Shown piece by piece: positions 1-13,204 of a stretch of 64,000 nt of DNA. Position 1 is the first letter of the stretch; every line of letters starts with the position of its first letter. Origin of the DNA: Motacilla alba alba (Eukaryota > Chordata > Aves > Passeriformes > Motacillidae); contig NC_052018.1 of the NCBI RefSeq assembly GCF_015832195.1, positions 55,365,666 through 55,429,665 of the forward strand, in the 5' to 3' direction. Made by a program: the position numbers and the translations under genes. The notes under the pieces were generated by a model. That model was given only the letters and a program-made list of their open reading frames with translations. It searched no databases and was not told where the DNA came from.

Positions 1-1331
1 CCAGCTATGTAGCTAAAGCCATCAACTCTTGTGATGTGTACTTAAAATGTCAGATGTAATGGTGAGGTTTACAAAAAACAGGCCTGGGCAAAAAGTCAGC
101 AGAAATGGTGAATAATTCCACAAAACAGCAGATTGCTATGTATTTACTAAACACAGAACAGAATCCTCTCTGATTCTCATGGCCTCCACAAATAGCTCAA
201 TACCTATGAAGCAAACTACATCTGATTCACCTTCATGCGATCACCAACATGATTTGCAATGATATGGATATTGATAGAGAGTGATAATTTATTAACTAAT
301 ATTTTTACTCCCTTTTATGTAGTGCTGCTAAAAAAAAGGTCAGAGGAATCACACTGCAGCAGATTCTTTGTCTCTAAATTAATATTATACTTATTATAGA
401 AAATTCAGACAGAGCACTTGATTTTGTAGCCTTAAAATTTTGTCACATATGTATGTTCAAAAAGAATTTCTTATCTGTACATGTGCAAAACAGGTAAAAA
501 AAATATGCTTCTTGTTTTTGGAAAATCCATTGCTCCAGAAGCAAAATGCAGCCTACAAATACATAGGCAGGGACCTGTTCCCTTTTCAGTGTACCTGTTA
601 GGGTACTCCCAAGATAATACAGTCCATGCCCATTCATATAAGATGAAATAATACAGTATATGATGGTAGTATGTGGCAGAAGATACATATAAAAATAAAA
701 AGATAGAAATACATGCTCAAAAGCTTGTAAAGAGAAAGACTCAGACCTTGTGCCTTCGTTTCAGAGTACTGGAATTTAACATAACTCTGTACAGCAAGAT
801 ACTGTGTTAGGTCTCCAGCATCTGAAATTGTGTCTCATCCTCTTCCTGTCGGACTTCTACCTGCCTTGTGAGAAGAGGTGAGCTCTGCCTGGAAAACTTG
901 TCCTGTTTTTCCAGTTTTTGGTGCTGAATGTATTTGTTTCTCTGATGCTTAGGAAACACACACTCTGACTGAACTTCCTTTCTTATAAAAGACCTCAGTG
1001 TACAAGTTATCCTTTCCTTCCTGTTGCAAAATATTTTGACTTGTGACGATTAGGGTTGCTCAGAGAAAGCAACAAAATACTCGCCAACATTATATCTTTC
1101 TTCCTTCACCTCCCCTTTCTACACTTTAAGAAAAGGAGTTTACCTTTCATTTACTGTTGATGTTGAAGACTTGGAAATCTGGCAATATTTCCAAGGTACG
1201 CTGAAAACTCAAGATACTGTCAATCCCTTTTTAATCTTTAGAAATTGTCTCGTGCACGAAATACTACCTTCAAGTATATTTATTATATTCATGATTCACT
1301 ACCTGTCCTGGTCTTCTTCTCAATTTCAGAT
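1..1331. other. A+T-rich non-coding stretch, nothing recognised
   Basis: I see no long open frame, repeat or RNA gene here. The only open frames are under about 80 codons, low in complexity and without recognisable motifs. The sequence is plain A+T-rich vertebrate-type DNA. Confidence 0.6.
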
Positions 1332-1418
1332 GAAGCTTGACCTATGAAAGAAGACCTATGAAAGAAGCTTGACCTATAAATCCTCCCTTCCGAAAAGGAC
1401 ATGAATCCTCCCTTCTCC
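1332..1418. repeat. Short imperfect tandem duplication
   Basis: The 14-base unit GACCTATGAAAGAA occurs head to tail at 1339-1352 and 1353-1366. A larger unit, GAAGCTTGACCTAT, occurs at 1332-1345 and again at 1364-1377. The motif AATCCTCCCTTC then repeats at about 1379-1390 and 1404-1415. This is local slippage-type duplication with no sign of function. Confidence 0.75.
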
Positions 1419-4400
1419 TGCTATTTGCACAGCTGTGATCAGCAGAGTCTTTTGAACAGAAGATCCCTGTCTCTAAGGGTATGGTGCTGACTACAGCAGC
1501 CAGTGAATCAGTTCACTGATTTCCTGGGTGTCCCTGCTGATCTTCCAGGGGTAGCCCACCTTGGTGAGTAAGTATTTGGAGACAGTTTGTGACCTTCTGA
1601 AGTACAGAAATGTAGTCACTCCTTAGGGACTGAATTTTTTTCATTTCACTGTATTCCAGAAAGGTCAGATATCCTTGTTTACCTGGTCTGACTTTTCAGT
1701 GCCCACATGGGTGACAAGCAGTTTGGGACCCACTCAAGTGCCTGCTCAAGTAATTTGTGACATTTTAAGTGCTCCGTGGTACCTGATATATGTCACAGCT
1801 CATATTTTTAGTAGGCCCATGTTATTCTGAAACAAGAGGTGGATAGCAGGTAGGACACCTTGGTACCAACCAGCATTTTAGATGTTGAGGTTCCTTGAAG
1901 TCACAAAGATTTCTTTTCTTTTTCAGAATACAGTAGTTTTGATTAATCTTCTTCCTTTGGTGAGCTGATAATTTTTTACCTCTGCACCATGCTTTTAAGA
2001 TCTCATGACACTTGGTCACCCTTGTGTTTAGTTCCAAGTTTTGCTGTTCAGCCCTTTCTAAACAAGGACCACAGACACTTTGGGACCTCTGCTATGTAGG
2101 TCTAGACTTCAGATATTTTCCTCCAACAGTTTTATGTTACATCTTTGCCCGTAAAACAATAGCTGCATCCCAGCAGCCTCGTCTATCTCACCCAGCATAG
2201 CTTCCCAGATCTAATCATGAGGAGATTGTCAAAATATCACACAATGCCTGTCACTTTTCCATCTTAACCAATGACCATGGTGTGCCCACCAAAATGTATG
2301 TTACTGAATGGGCAGGTCTCAAGTTTCTGAGCCCTAAAAGAAGACCTCTAAATAGTGCCCAACCTCCAACACATTCCTTGTAAAAGAAAGAGTTTGCAGA
2401 TGTTCCTAATCAGAGCTGTCAGACCAGCACAGTCCCCTTGGAGACCACAGGGTGTTTAAAAGTGCAAGAAAGCTGGTGGCTTAGGCACCTACTTGGATCA
2501 CAGTTAGCTTCTTTCACCTTGATCCTTTCCTTTGAAGGGATGGGAAACTGAGTAACCTCATCAATTCTTCTTCAGTCTCTGAAGTTATTTAAGTGATTTA
2601 AGGTTTTATATCTGAATGCATTGCATGGCTTTGCACACCCAGCTCTGACCATGAGATCTAGTCTTATATTCAGCACTCTGAAGAATATTGCTTAACTCCA
2701 CAGCTCAGGTCTTCTGGGCACATTTGTTTTTGCTGGGAATTTAACTCTGTGACTGGCTGTTGTGTTTTTTTCTTTGTCAGGAGTGGTAAACTTGTTTATT
2801 TATCTAATACTGAATTCTTGGGCTCCAGCACTGTTCTTGACTTAGTCTTTTTGAGCCAAAATACACATTACCACTGGCGGGCGAGGGTTATTCAGTGATT
2901 GTGTCGGCAATGGGAGACAGCCTAGTGGGAGAAGGTCAGAATCTGAGTTATTTAGGATGACTTCCTCTTTACTCCTGTGCTTCTCCCACCAGAGGGTCCG
3001 CATGGGAATGGGTGTAAATGTAGAAGCACGCTGGCACATGGGACAATATCAGAGTGGGACTACCTGAGGGCAGCTAGATTTTCCAGCCTTCATTCTGATT
3101 CATAGCAGTCTGGGCCAGGGCAAATATGAAGTTGCTTGTAATGAAATATGTGCAACAGTATGCACCTCCTCAGATCTCCTCTGCTGCCCTCACGGCGAGC
3201 CCCAGGCAATGCCATCTAGCTGAGAAGAATAAACAAACCATTCAAGACCTTTGTTTGCCCGTGAGTCATGAGGGGGCTACTCACTAGAGTATTAAGAAAG
3301 ATAAACATATGGCAAAACTCTAAAAACTATTTCTGGAAAACTTTACTGGAGGGAACAGCTAATCCATTGTTCAGACCCTGCAGAGAATTACAAGGCTGGG
3401 GAGAGGAATGGGAGCAGGAAAGTAGCAAAAAAAAACAAAACAAAAAAAAAAGCCGGGAGATCAAAAATTCAGAATGGTTGTAATTACCACTGTAGGCACA
3501 AGGGTTTGTGGGAAGAGGAGGGTGACTGACACAGGGGACTTGCAGGAGGGGTTGGATCTGTACACAGTCATAACAGGAGGGAGTTGTTATTCGTCTCCTC
3601 AGGAAGTAAACAGGGAGTATCATGCATTATTTGATTGTTACTCCAAAGGGAAAGAATATTGGTTAGAAATTATGAAGAGTTATTTGATGATTAAAGTTAG
3701 CACAAAACCAACAACTTATTCCCCCCATATGCTTCAGCTGAAAGGCCAAAGGGAATATTAAACCTGAAAGTCCAAATGTCTCTCTCCTCTTTTTGCCCCT
3801 CTGTTTTTTTTTGTTGAAAAGGCATCTCTCTTTCCATTCCCAGTTTTATTTGCTGCTATTTTAGTAGTTTTGTTTATTACTTTTAATGAAAGCATCACAG
3901 ATGTGTGCAGAAACTTTCATGAGGTGTTGCTAAGGAGAAGCCATGCAGCAACCTCTGTGTTTCCTGAGGTGCAGACATGCTCTCTCTCCTCAGGACAGTC
4001 CTTGAGAGTCTCTATGAGGCACCTCTGGTTCCACCTCTGGTGCAACCAAGTCTCTGTGCTTTTCTCTGTTGTGCTGCAGATTAATGTGCAGCTACAGGAA
4101 TTTAATAAAGTAACTGCAGGTGTTCAGTGGAGAAATGTAACTTCTATCTTTGTTTTAATGACATTGGCCAAGCTGTGGCATGAAACTTATCCATGGCACT
4201 GTTTGACATGAAGATCTTAACAACATATTGCTTCAGATTTAGCTTTGCATGGCAGCTAGTACTCCTGCACATTGGACAGTAGCTTTTCAGAGCTCTTGAT
4301 ATAGGCAGGCACCTGTGAATTGGATTAGGATTGAAGCCAAAAGATAACACTGAATAAAATTCTGATTACTTGCTCTGAACAAATTTGAATGAGTTGGATT

Positions 4401-4600
4401 TCAGGAAGATAAATAGCTTTAGGTATTGGTATAAAAGTGGCTTGTGTTTGCATTGAGGATTGGTAAACAACAACATAAAAGATAAAGCTGAGTATTTTGA
4501 GGGGTGCAGTTCACAGACTGATTGACTGGATTTAGTCTTAAGCCTAGCTCCAAACTGCCTGAGCACTATTGCTGAGACACTGACTGACTCCTAATGTGCC
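1419..4600. other. Non-coding stretch, nothing recognised
   Basis: Open frames here are all short (about 113 codons at most) and overlap each other on both strands. None has a recognisable domain. An A-rich run with interspersed C lies at 3427-3451. I found no transposon signature. Confidence 0.6.
3427..3451. repeat. A-rich simple sequence with interspersed C
   Basis: Runs of 4 to 10 A are separated by single C residues. This is one of several A/C simple tracts in the window (see also 29149, 30193 and 44817). Confidence 0.8.
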
Positions 4601-5850
4601 CCTTGCTCACAGACACCTACTGCCTCTAACACCATTTTAGGAAAAAAACCCAAACACATGACAACATAATTGTAATCCATCCAGTGTCCAGAGTTGAAAG
4701 AAAACCATCTCCTGGGCCTGAGCCTCATATTATTTGTTATGGCCTTCTCCTGCAGCCTTATACCTTGTGCAAAGTGCCTGCCATATCAGGTCCCACTCAG
4801 GCTCCAGGATCTCCACCCTTTGGAGCTATCCTTGGCCTGCACAAGTCACCTTTGATGGTGGTTCTGGCACTAAGCTCTTTGCTGACCTGCAGCCCCACCA
4901 GCCCTGAGCTGCCCTCTGACAGCATGGCCTGCCAGCTCTGGCCATTGCCCTGCCTGGAATCCTCCACACTAGCCTGTACCTGTGGCAAGGCAATCTCACC
5001 TTACTTTTGCTAGCCTGTGGTCACTCCTTGGCCTGAAATCTAATGTTGGGCTGCGTACAGTCACAAAGTGCACTTTTAACTCTGCAAGATAGATTTGAGA
5101 AAAATCAGGTACAGTCTGTTGTCTCCAAGCTTCTTATTAGTGTAAGACTTCCTAATGGCCTCTCCTCGTGTGCCAAAGAAGAGTTGTTTCCCTGTTCCAC
5201 CAACAGCACTGATTTGACTCAACCACAACTGTAACACAGAGCTCCTTAATTTACCAAACCTGTACTGTACCCTGTGCATTGGATTCATCCTCTGTCCCAT
5301 CCCAAAGTAATCCAGTAGCCAAAATCCTGAACCCAGTCTGGCATAGTTTAGGATCTGGCTCAGCTACTCCACTATCTTTAAAATGACTCTCAGCTCTTTG
5401 CTTCCTTCTAGTTCTTACCTAACCTAACATAGTCATGGGCAGTAGGCATTTACTAAAACAAACCAAAACTATCATGTGATAACTCCCTACAGTTTAAAAA
5501 CTGCCTTACATCTAATCTTAGGTTTCATACAAGTCATAACCTAAGATCTAATGGTTTACCAGTAGGTCACCTGTGGTTTATCTCTTTGCTAGTCTGCCAT
5601 CACCAAATGAGACACATCATAAACCTTAGCCACATACTGCTACTGCCAGAAAATTTACACAGAGACTGCCTACTGCCTTCAAAACACAGGCCAAGGTTAT
5701 TGTTAGACATAACTATATTCCAAATTCTTCGCTCTTTATTGGTCCCAATCCTGTCTGCAGCTTCATCTGTTAACTACAAAATTAAGTTGCCATCTGCTGA
5801 TTCCATACTCTGTCTCGACTCAACTTTTTGGCTTGTCAAAGTGTAATGTC
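4600..5850. other. GC-richer, pyrimidine-rich patch of unknown origin
   Basis: The plus strand is unusually rich in C and T, in phrases such as CCTTGG, CTCCACC and TTACCTAACCTAAC. It is clearly richer in GC than the flanks between about 4690 and 5040. A 109-codon frame at 4684-5013 is low in complexity and resembles no protein I know. A 10-bp inverted repeat (5515-5524 with 5538-5547) lies near the end. It could be an eroded transposable element; I cannot assign a family. Confidence 0.35.
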
Positions 5851-6399
5851 ACTCCAGCTTTTCATAGAGAACAAGATTTCACAAGTGTCACTTGATTTGA
5901 ATTATATTTTGATACAATTGCACAAGAAGGCAGTACACAAAGCTGAAAAAAATTTCTGTTCAAAATGGAATTGGAAGTAGAAATGCTTAGGGAAACCTTG
6001 CTACTGTAATAATTTGGTTTTGTTCCTAGTCTGAAATGGAGTAGCCAGAGATTAAATATTTCCTCCCTATATGCAAGGATGGTCTAGAAATATTTTTTTT
6101 TTGTTTTCCTAAGGAAAATGGCATAACATAATTTTGACATAGACTATCTATTTGACCAAGTCTGTCATCTTTTGAATGCATTCACTAATTTCAACCTGAC
6201 TTCCCACAAAGTTGAAATATTTAAAGTTCTGTGAAATCTGGTTAGATGCAAGGAAGCAGAATGAGGTTTCTCATCTCCAGGATGAGAAAGAGGCAGAGAT
6301 AAGCCTCAGGAGATTTTGCCTGTCAGCAGGTGCCTGTTCACTCAGGAAAGTGACCAGACAAGAAACCATCCTTAATGTGTGTCTGGATGACCTGTAGTT

Positions 6400-6442
6400 T
6401 ATATGGTCTGAAGTGACCATATAGAATGGTCGGTATGACCAT
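6400..6442. repeat. Two adjacent small hairpins with shared arms
   Basis: TATATGGTC (6400-6408) pairs with GACCATATA (6415-6423) across a 6-base loop. ATGGTC (6426-6431) then pairs with GACCAT (6437-6442) across a 5-base loop. Both stems use the same ATGGTC/GACCAT core, so the four arms are interchangeable. Confidence 0.7.
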
Positions 6443-6589
6443 CATAGATTACAGAAAAAAGTGATTGAAGAGTAGCAGGGAAGAATGGTGGGGAGATAAT
6501 GATTACTTAAGTAGCTTGATTTTGCTTGTGTTAAAGCTCACACAAAGATCTTGGTAAAGAGGGAGAGGAGTTTCATTACATGCAAATCA

Positions 6590-6662
6590 GGACTTCTGAG
6601 TAATTGTGACTACAGAGGCTAGGACTTTTGAGTAATTGTGACTGGAGAGGCTAGGACTTTTT
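6590..6662. repeat. 32-bp tandem repeat, about 2.3 copies
   Basis: The copies lie at 6590-6621 and 6622-6653 and differ at only three positions. A partial third copy, GGACTTTTT, follows at 6654-6662. The unit begins GGACTT and contains GAGTAATTGTGACT. It is a recent-looking local minisatellite. Confidence 0.85.
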
Positions 6663-9600
6663 GGGGAAAAGGTTATTGAGATAATAGTAGGAGGGACATC
6701 AATGAACAGAACAGGAAAACATCTGGGATGAGAACTGGTTTTTGGTTTATACAATCCTAGCACAGTGGCCAGCCTCCTTAGGGCTTTTATATGCAGGTGC
6801 TATTTTTTATACTGTATCAGAAAAGAAGTAGCAGTAGAAAGGAACAAGCAGATCTCTTCTTCCACTCTCATTCTGTGATTACTAAAGTCTTTGGAAACAC
6901 GAAGAAGTGAGCAGGTCATGTAGCTGCTTTTGCAGCTGAGGTTCTGGCAGGAAGCATTTCATGGCACAGGGTTCAGTTATCCTGCCTGTGTAAGTGGTGT
7001 TCCTGACAAAAATAGACGGACCCTGCTGTCTGCACTTTGAAAAGAGCAGCTGAGGAAAGCAAAACAATCATCTAAGGTGGTCAGCCAGGAGTGGCCAAGG
7101 GCGGCTGGAGGTGGTGGAAGCGCTGAGTAAAATCTTTACAGACCTGGCAGAAAAGTCAAGCTGTCAGCGTCCCCTTTACTGATGTTTTAGACGTTCACTT
7201 TCAGCTGCTTCCTCTCTGAGCAGGGCTGCAGGCAGGACTTGCCTTCCCCCCCAGTGACGGTGGATGTTCCTGTGTTTCCATTGGGCTGCCTGTGCCTGCG
7301 TCCTTTTCCTGTGGAAACAGAAGATATGGGCAGGAGAAAAGACATATTTGGTAATGTTTCTCCTCAAAGCGTCTTTTTCACAAGGCTGCCTCAGCTGCAA
7401 AATGTTAAGGGGAAAAAAAAAGAGATCTTGGAACTAACTCCAGACAGACCCTAATGCCTACAAATTTGACTAAGCAAGCCAAGTTCAGAAAGGCAAAACA
7501 TGAAGAAGGCTCATTATTTGACTGCTAGGGACACTCAAATAACCAGACGTGCCAGTACTTATGATCTTCATATTTCAGACAGCTCGTCTTTCATATCCTC
7601 CCTCACCCTGCACTCCCACCCTGCTCACTTCTTATATTTCTCTTCATCCCCACTAACGCCACTGCATTTGAAATTGTTTTTAGAACATATGAAATATGAA
7701 AATATCATTTATAATACCTATGGGAAAATACTCTATTCCTCAAGCCATCTGTTTGATGGAGCCATTCACAGCTCCTCTAATTGCTTCGGCTTGCATGATC
7801 ATTTTTCTTTCTCCCCAGAAAGTTCAAAGTACCTTGGCAGACCTCTTTTTATTATATTTTAGTAAGAAATCACTGACGAGGTGCTATGGTGCTTAGGGCA
7901 TTGAGTGTCTCTGATTCGGGGTTCTGCTGGAGCTATGGCTCAAGACAGGAGGTGGAATGACTGCATTCTGTTTTGAAGTCTCCTGGAAGGTTACTGCTCC
8001 TCGAGATGTTTCAGAGCATCACAGGACTGCTAGATCGTCAATCACCATCCCTGGCCAGAAGGAGGGGCAATTTACATTCCCTACATTCAGTACCTGTCCA
8101 ATATATCACTGGAAATCTGTGCAGGACAAAAATATTTGCATTTTAAATGAATTAATAAAATCACTGCTGCCAAAAACCCCCACAGATTCAAGCAAAATCC
8201 CTGTTACTTTAGGTAGGTCAAGGATTGTATTTCAGCTACTCACAAATGTACCGGTATAAAAGTAAAGGGCATATTGATCTAACCAATTTTTTTTTGCCTG
8301 TGAGATGTAAACTGAGTATAGTAGTGTACAGAACCTGGTATTTGCTTTTGAAGTTGAATGCAGAATTATAAAGATTTTTTCCACAGTTCCATCAAATCTA
8401 GTTTTGATGTTGATGGATTCTTATTAGAATGTGTTGATTATCATCCACAATCTCTTCCAGCCTCTAGGAAGCCTGAATATGTCCCCAAACTATAAAGTAC
8501 ATTCAGTATGATGACTGACTCCAATAAAGTGCAAAAATTTAAAAGGGTGCATACATCACTTTGTATTTAATAACATTGTTTATGATACTGAAATAATAGT
8601 TGTTTTTATAGATTTTAATTCCAAAAGCAGCTATTTGAGCATCTTGTCTGACATCTGTATAATCCCACCCCACAGAATTGGATTATTTGATTAGCAAAAG
8701 GTAGACTTGTACAGCACAAATGAGTAACTGTCTGCAGCTGCTAAGTTACATAAAACATAGATTTTTTTCCTTTCTTGTCCAGTGGACTGATGAAGAAACT
8801 GTAGTCCTGAAATTATTTTGTAAGAATACTGTTTATAGTATGAGTAGGACAGACAGAAATACGAGAAAAGCTCTGGGACTGCCAAAAATCTCATTTTTTG
8901 GAAAAGCAGCCCTTAGGCCTTGAGAAAGTAATGTAGGAAAAATGTTATTTAAATGAGACAATTTCTGTCTCAGTACAAAATAATTATTCCCTAACATAAA
9001 AGTTATTTTGTGGAGCCCCTCCAGCACTCCTTGCTAGGGGCAGGCAATGTGGCATTGCCTCTTCTTTCAGGCTCTGCAAATTCCTTTCTCCAAGATAGAT
9101 TCCAGAGTTTGGGGAGCAGCCGAAACTCGTAGGTTGTTCCAAAAAACTGGCAGGCTTTTCTGGGCTTAAAGCCTACCTTATTTCCTACTTGTATGCATTT
9201 TGCTCCCCAGGACAAGCAGAGTATATAGTATTTTTTCCCTTTTATGTCTTGAAGTTGCAAAAGGACTTTTTAATCCATGCAGAGGATGGTTTATGACCAT
9301 TACACTAAGGGGTGTCAATGGCAGCTGTGCATTACACAGCAGTGGCTGTGACAAATTTTACTCCCTACTCACTGTATGGTTTGGCAAAAGATCTGTGGAT
9401 TTACTACTGTTGAAGTCAGAGACAAAATTCTCCTTTCTTTCTGAGGTGAGAAGTCTGGACCAGCCCCTATTCCTCTTTGCAGCTAAATGTTCCCAAAACA
9501 GTGATACTTTTATAAAAGGGAATTAGTCTAGTGGGAATAAATGTTGATACTTCTTACTTTGTTTCTTTATGAATCATCATGTTACACATTGGTGCTGTTC

Positions 9601-9879
9601 TTCTTTGCATCTCATGCTCTGTCACACTATGTTTTTCAGAGAAGCTGATCCCCTGAAGAAAAGGGGACCAGTCAGCATTTATAGGGGTGAAAATCACTTG
9701 ATGTCTATTAATGATGTGTACGGAAAATAAACCAAAGTGTATAGGATGTGATCTGGTTCACACGTACCCATGTACTAACACCAGCACAGGAAGAGGTCAT
9801 GTGAAAAGAAAGAGTGAAGGATCAGCAGAACCTGGTCTTTGGTGGCTGCTTAAGGTTAGAGCAGCAAGTTACGAGAAGA

Positions 9880-10190
9880 GATTATTTCCTTCTCCGTGGC
9901 ACTTGTGTGACTGTACCTGGGGTAGTTTTGGTCTCCACAGTACAAGACATGAACCTGCTGGAGAGTCTAGCACAGGTTCACCAAACTGGTCAGTGGCCTG
10001 GACCTCTTAATGCACAAAGAGAGGCTGAAGGAGATGCATTTGCTCAGCCTAAAAGACGAAGGGTTCAGAAGTGCCTGACTGATGCCTACAATTACTTAAA
10101 GGGTGTTTGGAGAGAAGATGGACTAAAACTGGACATGCACAGTGACAGAGTAAGAGTTGGCAGACACAAACAAATAATCAGATTTATAAC
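9880..10190 (+). mobile_element. CR1 LINE fragment, end of the reverse-transcriptase ORF
   Basis: This is an eroded copy of a chicken-repeat-1 (CR1) non-LTR retrotransposon in sense orientation. The best-preserved blocks are ACAGTACAAGACATGAACCT and the following CTGCTGGAGAG (about 9937-9967), GAGAGGCTGAAGGAGATGCA (10019-10038) with TTGCTCAGCCT after it, ACAATTACTTAAAGG (10088-10102) and GAAGATGGACTAAA. These correspond, in the right order, to the last part of CR1 ORF2. One frame still reads YNYLKGVWREDG, like the CR1 ORF2 C-terminal region. A gap-like divergence separates 9968-10014. The usual 3' UTR and terminal octamer repeats are not recognisable, so both ends are eroded or truncated. The identification is from recalled family features; divergence looks high, so this is an old insertion. 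Confidence 0.78.
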
Positions 10191-13132
10191 ACACATGGGA
10201 TATTGTGAGTATTGATTGTCCATGTTTCATGCATTTGAGCACTGCATTAATTTAGTGAACTTCAGAAGGCTCATCAACTCAGATATCTCTTAAATGGCAT
10301 AAATGGTTAATTTACTTCTGCAAACATGCATCCATTCAATTTCAGTATGGAAAACCTATGAAATTTTAGGCATAACATTATACTTCTACAGTGTATTAAT
10401 GGAGAGGGATGTAGTTCAGAGATTTCCCCAAGGGGAAGAGGGAGATCCATCTTTGAAGGAAGTGCAGAAGAGATACAAGCTGGAAGAACAAAGAGTTCAG
10501 TGATTTTTTTCTCAAGCTCTAAGGATAAACAACAATCCAGGACAATCTTTCTTAAAGTATCAGTGAATGGGAGATGTGGGTGTTCTTTAGGGGCAATCAG
10601 TGGATACCACAGTGGAACAATTGATAGGACTACATCCATGAAACTAATTAATATTTACAAGCATAACTAAAGCACATCTTTTCAGAGTCCTTATGACACA
10701 TACATTTCCTGAGACTGCATTAGAAACTGTGATTCCTGAAAACAAGACCAGTATCTAGTGAGTGCTCCATTAATGTTTTCATGCCAATATGAGGATGGGA
10801 AGCATGTTGTTTCCTACTGTAAGCCCTACAATCCCTGTAGGGAGGAAATTGAAGCTTGCACTCCAGATGAGAGCCGCTGGCCAGGCTCCAAATTCAGCTG
10901 AGTGAGGAGCGGGATGGTGGGGAGCTGTGGAGTAAACCTTCCCATTAGTTGAGTTATACATATGGCTTACCCAATTTTATCTCAGTACGTGTAGACATAA
11001 GTAGAGCTTGCCATCAAATGATGCATCCTAATGTGGACTTTCCAAGTCACTGGAAAGCAGCCTGAATCATTGAATGCTCTGCAACTGCTCTGAGTTTAAA
11101 AATATCTGTAGTGTTGAATATTTTTTAAAGTAATCAACTTGGGTCAAGCCACCTGTCTGATTGAAGCCGTGGGAGACAATAGTACAGGAGTCTGGGGGTC
11201 TACTTGAGGAATGTTTGAAATATCTGGATACCATACAGCATCATAAGATAATATGGGGACACCAGGCAGCAGCTGAAAACCAAACAGAAGAGATTCTCCC
11301 ATCTGGTATTTGTTTAGTTGAATGAAGAAGTTTTGAAGGCTTTATACATTTATTCCACAGTTTGGCAACAGTGGGCATAACAACTGGAATAAGCTGATCT
11401 TTACGACTTTTATCAGACAAAGACAACCTCTGTGCCTTGCCTGCTGTCTCCTTGCCTCTGGCCCCCACTCCCTAGACCAACATTTTTCCTTCCATTTTTT
11501 CCCTTCCTTCAGTTTGTTGCCTTTACTACTCTGCACCTGCTTTTAAAATGCAAGTTACAAGTGAAGTTATTTCTTGCTCCTGGGAGAGACAGATGGACTC
11601 TGGGAACCAGAGCCATGGTACCTTTGTGTAGGGTGACAGAAATATCTCCCATGAAATACACTGTGTAACTAATGCATGATAGGGCATGAAAGATAAAAAA
11701 AGATGGGCAAAACATACACAGCAAGTAAATTGGAGGATAATAATTCTCCTGTTGGCTGTAACTACATGGAAGACAGCTTCCCTGTGAAAGCAAGCTGTGC
11801 AGGCAGCAGTCCCAAGGATGTAGTATAACTGTGAATCGTGCTCTTTGCAAATTTCCATTAGGTAAATTTGGTAGAAGCCACCTAACTTGTTGCAGACACT
11901 GATCTGATGCTTTGACTTCCTAAGGTTCTTTCTAAAACTCTTTTTAGAACTTTCTATGTGTGAAATTGGAGCTGGGTTTGTAATCTAGCATCATAATTGT
12001 CAATAGTACTATGAAGAAATCTCTGTTGTGTTGTCTGCTAAAGGATCTAGTGCTTTAGCAGGAGTGTGCATAGCCCGTCTTCTGTTAGACGTACTGCCAT
12101 ACTTCAGCAAACATGGATTGAGAATTCAAATATACACAGCAGTGGAGAGACATCGTTAGCACCTTGATTAAAGTGATGAGCAATACACTTGGAAGTAGCT
12201 GGGGATTATTTCTAATTCCCTATCATCCAGTAGTCACTAGGACATTAGTAATTTGCTCAGCAGACACAGTGACTGCTTTCATTATAAAAACATTCATATA
12301 TTTCATGTCTTTCATGAAATTTTCACCAAACCTACTGAAGCCTCCTTTTGTGTTTGCAGAATTTAAACATATAACATTATTTGGAGTTTTTATCTCTCAC
12401 TCAGTTTCCTGACAGGAAAAGTTTAAGTTGCTGGGAAGGCTGTTCAGATCTTATCAGATGTTACCAAAAAGACAAATAGTGCAGCATCAGTTCATGGTTA
12501 ATTAACTACTAGCCTTAAGAGGATATTGGGCAACATAAAACACAGTAGCCCGAAAAGACTTTGTAATTGTTTTTCAGTTTGTTTGATTATTATCTGCAAA
12601 AAGCACATGGAGGAAAGAGCAGGAACATCATTATATTTATGGGAGTATTTTACGGTCAGCAGAGGCATCCTGAAGAATTTGAGTTCCCAGTCCCATTATA
12701 TTACACTGGCTCCAATGTTACACTTCTCAATAAGCATTTTTGAACCAGCAGAAAATCTATTTATGCATGTAGTTTTTGATTCTGAGACTGGAAACCTACC
12801 ACAAAGTTTTGGTTCAAAAATTGTCAGGACAATGATGCTTTCATATGCTCCTGAGTATTATTAGAAATTCAATTGCCTTCAAAGTTTTAAGATACTGCAA
12901 GAGCTCATGATCATGGTGAAAAAATGTAGATTGTTTTTTCTCTCCTTTTGGGCATAATCTAAATTCAATCGGTCTGTTTTCCCATGTTGCTTGTGATCAT
13001 TCAGTAAGGAAAATAATACCTAAATTTTGTTTAGAGCAGCTAAATAGGGACCACAGTTTGGATTTTTTTCAGACTGAATTTTCTCACATTCACAGATTGC
13101 AGAAGATATATATCCCTCGCTAGGCTGATTCA
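10191..13132. other. Non-coding stretch, nothing recognised
   Basis: Open frames reach 113 codons (11509-11850, minus) but are low in complexity and overlap one another in different frames. No repeat family was recognised. The CR1 3' UTR could extend a little into the start of this stretch but has no visible signature. Confidence 0.6.
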
Positions 13133-13140
13133 TCTGTCTA

Positions 13141-13176
<36 letters not shown>

Positions 13177-13204
13177 CATCTATCTATCCATCTATCTATC
13201 ATCT
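13133..13204. repeat. (TATC)n tetranucleotide microsatellite
   Basis: An almost pure run of TATC/TCTA units spans about 13137-13200. It is interrupted twice by CCATC and flanked by imperfect units (TCTGTCTA on the left, ATCTCTC on the right). The uninterrupted left part makes it a likely length-polymorphic marker. Confidence 0.97.

Larger units (their letters stand above)
5851..9879. other. Non-coding stretch with minor local repeats
   Basis: Apart from the hairpins at 6400 and the 32-bp tandem repeat at 6590, I see nothing assignable. Open frames reach about 120 codons (7500-7862) but are hydrophobic and low in complexity, with no motif. Confidence 0.6.

Noticed and set aside
5515..5547. 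10-bp inverted repeat in the pyrimidine-rich patch
   Set aside because: It is short with a 13-base loop. Stems of this size are expected several times by chance in 64 kb.
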